Assembly: GCF_902499125.1 (NCBI RefSeq)
Contig: NZ_CABVPX010000005.1
Coordinates: 267,561-331,560, forward strand
Direction: 5' to 3'
From: Burkholderia arboris
Lineage (GTDB): Bacteria > Pseudomonadota > Gammaproteobacteria > Burkholderiales > Burkholderiaceae
Length of the DNA stretch: 64,000 bases
The position numbers and the translations under genes were made by a program. The first letter of the stretch is position 1. The number at the start of each line of letters is the position of its first letter. Positions 61,832-64,000 of the stretch are shown one piece after another. The notes under the pieces are model-generated. The model had not been told where the DNA came from and ran no database searches. It was given only the letters and a program-made list of their open reading frames with translations.

Positions 61832-62283
61832 TGCGCGATCCGTCCGCTCCCTTCAGGATTGCCGCCGCGCGCGGCGCGCTCGATGCGGGTGCATGGGCGA
61901 TCGCGGCGGCGCTGGCCGCGGCCGGCGCGGGCTGGTGGATCGCGGCGGGCTGGGCGCCGGCGACGCTCGCCCGCGGGCTGCTGGCCGTCGTCAGCTCCGG
62001 GTCGGGGATTGCGGCGTTGTGGTACGCGGTGCGCATCGCGATCGACCGCCGGCTGTTCGCGGCGCTCGCGCGGGCGGCCGCGGGCGACGGGGCGCTCGAC
62101 GACGGGCTCGAGGCGCTCGACCGCGCGCTCACCGATCTCGGCTGGATCGACGCGACGAAGGCCGGGCGCGCGCTCGACGCGCGCGTGCGCGGTGCGGTCG
62201 GGCTGTGCCGTGCCGGCGTGCTCGTCGCGATCGTGCAGTGGCTCGTGGTCGGGATCGCGCTCGCGGTGCCGCTGACCGGCTAG
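61831..62283 (+). CDS. Small inner-membrane protein linked to the lipid cluster
   Basis: This 150-residue protein has three hydrophobic segments (AIAAALAAAGAGWWIAAGWAP, GLLAVVSSGSGIAALWYAV, and a C-terminal VLVAIVQWLVVGIALAVPL) and a charged loop in between (DRRLFAALARAAAGD). I recognise no family. The ATG overlaps the stop of the phosphatase gene (TGATG). Coupling with the Ynb-like genes suggests that it is a subunit or chaperone of the lipid enzymes. Confidence 0.7.
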   Translation: MRDPSAPFRIAAARGALDAGAWAIAAALAAAGAGWWIAAGWAPATLARGLLAVVSSGSGIAALWYAVRIAIDRRLFAALARAAAGDGALDDGLEALDRALTDLGWIDATKAGRALDARVRGAVGLCRAGVLVAIVQWLVVGIALAVPLTG

Positions 62284-62299
62284 CGTCGCCCGTCAGGCG

Positions 62300-63322
62300 T
62301 TACGCGTGCGCGGTGCGCTGCGACCGCGTCCGCTTGGCTTCGTACATCGCCTGATCGGCGTGCTCGATCAGCGCGTTCATGTCGGTGCCGTCTTCCGGCA
62401 GCATCGCGATTCCGACGCTGACGCCGAGCCGCAGCGCGTGCCCCTCGAATTCGAACGGTTCGCCGACCTGCCGCGCGAGCCGCGTGCTTTGCGCGTGCGC
62501 ATCGTCGCGGGTGCCGATGTTCGGCAGGATCACCGCGAATTCGTCGCCGCCGACGCGCGCGACCGTGTCCGAGCGCCGTACCACCCCCTGCATCCGCGTA
62601 GCGATCTCGCGCAGCGCGGCGTCGCCCGCGCGGTGGCCGAACCCGTCGTTGATCGGCTTCAGTCCGTCCATGTCGATGTTGAGAATGCCGAGCCGGCCGT
62701 TTGCGCGCAGCGCCGTGTGCATCGACTGGCGCAGGCGGTCGTAGAACAGCGCGCGGTTAGGCAGGCCCGTGAGCGCGTCGTGCGTCGCGCGCAGGTACAG
62801 CTCGTTCGCCTCGTTGCGCGCCGCGTGGAACATCGCGGCGGCAATCAGGTCGGCCATCAGCCGCAGCGTGCCGGCGTCGGCCTGCGAGAAGCCGTCGACG
62901 TTCGGCGACATCACCTTCAGCACGCCGACCGTCGTGTCGGCATGCGTGAGCGGCATCACGAGCATCGAGCGCAGGCCGACGCGGCGGCACGCGTCGCGAT
63001 CGACGCGCGGGTCGATTTCCGAATCGACGCAGTGCAGCAATTCGCCTTGCTGCACGCACAGGCCCGACAGGCTGCCCGAGCGCCGCAACCGCAGCCCGAG
63101 CATCCCGGCAGCCGTGCCCGACGCGGCGCGGTACACCATGTCGTCGCCTTCGGCGAATTCGACCGCGGCGGCGCTCGCGCCGGTGAGCTGCGGCACCTGC
63201 TCGGCCACGTAGGCCATCACGCTGCCGAGGTCGAGACCGAGTTTCGCGATTTCGGTCTGCGTCGCGATGATGCGCAGCAGCGTGTCGGAGGAAGGGGGGG
63301 CGGGGTCGATGATTTGATTCAA
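62300..63322 (-). CDS. GAF-GGDEF diguanylate cyclase
   Basis: This 340-residue protein has an N-terminal GAF-like sensor (residues about 25-160, AYVAEQVPQLTGASAAAVEF, RSMLVMPLTHADTTVGVLKV) and a C-terminal GGDEF domain (THDALTGLPNRALFYDRLRQ, ARVGGDEFAVILPN). The active-site GGDEF is intact, and an RxxD inhibitory site lies five residues before it (RRSD), so the enzyme should make c-di-GMP under product control. The start is a TTG at 63320-63322, chosen because the domain pattern begins just after it; the frame upstream looks non-coding. The GAF ligand is unknown. It converges with the small membrane-protein gene. Confidence 0.9.
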   Translation of the reverse strand: MNQIIDPAPPSSDTLLRIIATQTEIAKLGLDLGSVMAYVAEQVPQLTGASAAAVEFAEGDDMVYRAASGTAAGMLGLRLRRSGSLSGLCVQQGELLHCVDSEIDPRVDRDACRRVGLRSMLVMPLTHADTTVGVLKVMSPNVDGFSQADAGTLRLMADLIAAAMFHAARNEANELYLRATHDALTGLPNRALFYDRLRQSMHTALRANGRLGILNIDMDGLKPINDGFGHRAGDAALREIATRMQGVVRRSDTVARVGGDEFAVILPNIGTRDDAHAQSTRLARQVGEPFEFEGHALRLGVSVGIAMLPEDGTDMNALIEHADQAMYEAKRTRSQRTAHA

Positions 63323-63786
63323 GTCAGTTTTCCGTGAAAGAAAGCACGTCCGGCGTCGCGGGTTTGCGGTAGCATACGCGCCGCTCCGCGGCAGCGCGTT
63401 CCGGGCGGTCTGCAACGGACCGCCGCACCGCGCCGGCAGTATGCCGTTCGACCCGTCTGGCGACAACGGCGCAATTCTTACCATTCGTACCGCATGCGCA
63501 GCATTTCCGACCGGATTGAGGTTTTTTTCGCTTCGCCGTCGCGAAGCGGCGTTAGTTTTGTCCCATTTTTGAGATAGTGTGACGAATGCGCGTGCGCCAG
63601 TGCCAGGCGCGCGGAGCACGACGACGGCCATGAAAGGATTTGCCGCGTCGTTTCGATAAATGCATCAGGCCAGTTCGCCATATGAGGGGAAGCAGTGGGG
63701 ATGTGCACTCACGGGCATAGCTGCTTAGCGCGCGTCGGTTCCGACACGCTTGATGACCGGATCAGCCAGACGAAACGGAGGGGCGC
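63323..63786. other. Intergenic region upstream of the last gene
   Basis: These 464 bases separate the divergent cyclase and secreted-protein genes. I see no named operator. The stretch 63500-63600 is locally AT-richer and is the likely promoter zone. No coding sequence is supported. Confidence 0.4.
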
Positions 63787-64000
63787 ATGAAGCCGTCCGC
63801 GTCGCTGCTCGTCCTGTCGGTCGCCATGGTTGGCGCTTTCCACACGGCCGCGTTGTCGGCCGCGCCGATGCCGGCAGTGCCGGCCGTCGCGTCAGGCCCC
63901 GGTCCCGGTCAAGCGGCGCCACCTGCCGAGGCAGCCGCGCCGACGCTCGCGGCTGCGCCGCCGGCGGCCAGCGCGCCGCTGCCGGCTTGCCGAACGCGCC
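63787..64000 (+). CDS. Secreted Ala/Pro-rich protein, cut by window end
   Basis: Only the first 71 codons lie in the window. A signal peptide is clear (LLVLSVAMVGAFHTAALSAAP) and is followed by a Pro/Ala-rich linker. A GGAGGGG ribosome site lies just before the ATG. The frame is open at the window edge. The function cannot be judged from this fragment. Confidence 0.7.
   Translation, partial: MKPSASLLVLSVAMVGAFHTAALSAAPMPAVPAVASGPGPGQAAPPAEAAAPTLAAAPPAASAPLPACRTR

Noticed and set aside
1..64000. CRISPR arrays, tRNA, rRNA, insertion sequences or phage genes
   Set aside because: I looked for direct repeat-spacer patterns, cloverleaf sequences, transposase motifs and integrases and found none.

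Overview
The window is high-GC DNA that reads as a Burkholderia chromosome, most likely a secondary replicon of a Burkholderia cepacia complex species. The reasons are the strong G/C bias at third codon positions, the AAGGAG/GGAG ribosome sites, the dense LysR regulators, the OmpC-type porin, the IorAB oxidoreductase and the many TonB/siderophore genes. This is an inference from style and gene content, because the window holds no rRNA, tRNA or other taxonomic marker. I saw no insertion sequence, prophage, CRISPR array, origin or attachment site, and base composition is even apart from a few AT-rich promoter regions.

Layout. 0-6 kb: a minus-strand envelope polysaccharide module (GT2 glycosyltransferase, bactofilin-like beta-helix protein, YaiO-like outer-membrane barrel) separated by 1.2 kb from a divergent UDP-GlcNAc 2-epimerase (wecB). 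6-14.6 kb: oxidoreductase and catabolic genes (MDR dehydrogenase, iorAB, class II aldolase, acyl-CoA dehydrogenase, quinone oxidoreductase). 14.6-20.2 kb: LysR/pirin/DoxX, then a PadR regulator divergent from fadH and a SnoaL-like gene, with two clear palindromic operators between padR and fadH. 20.2-27.4 kb: a hydroxyquinol-pathway operon (intradiol dioxygenase, Dabb protein, maleylacetate reductase, FAD monooxygenase, alpha/beta hydrolase) divergent from its LysR gene, followed by a MetA-like outer-membrane gene that carries a related palindrome.

27.4-32.5 kb: a TonB receptor with a complete FecCD-type ABC importer behind a Zur-like box. 32.5-35.7 kb: an RstAB-like two-component system divergent from a MipA/OmpV gene, with six helically phased repeats between them. 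35.9-39.7 kb: two lipoproteins, a lytic transglycosylase fused to a VirB9-like domain, and a porin. 39.7-45.1 kb: a Fur-box-controlled FecI/FecR/TonB-receptor surface-signalling system and a ThuA-like secreted protein. 45-55.9 kb: LysR/VOC, flavin reductase, LysR/CitMHS transporter/AtuA pair, a nitrilase-superfamily hydrolase, two LuxR-type regulators and two secreted unknowns.

55.9-62.3 kb: a phospholipid-head-group gene set resembling E. coli ynbABCD (CdsA paralogue, PlsC acyltransferase, CDP-alcohol transferase, hydrolase-methyltransferase fusion, PAP2/dual-specificity phosphatase, small membrane protein). 62.3 kb to the end: a GAF-GGDEF diguanylate cyclase and the start of a secreted protein cut by the window edge. 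The best candidates for something undescribed are the Ynb-like lipid cluster with its altered CDP-alcohol transferase motif, the transglycosylase-VirB9 fusion, and the hydroxyquinol operon that carries a possible C-C bond hydrolase.
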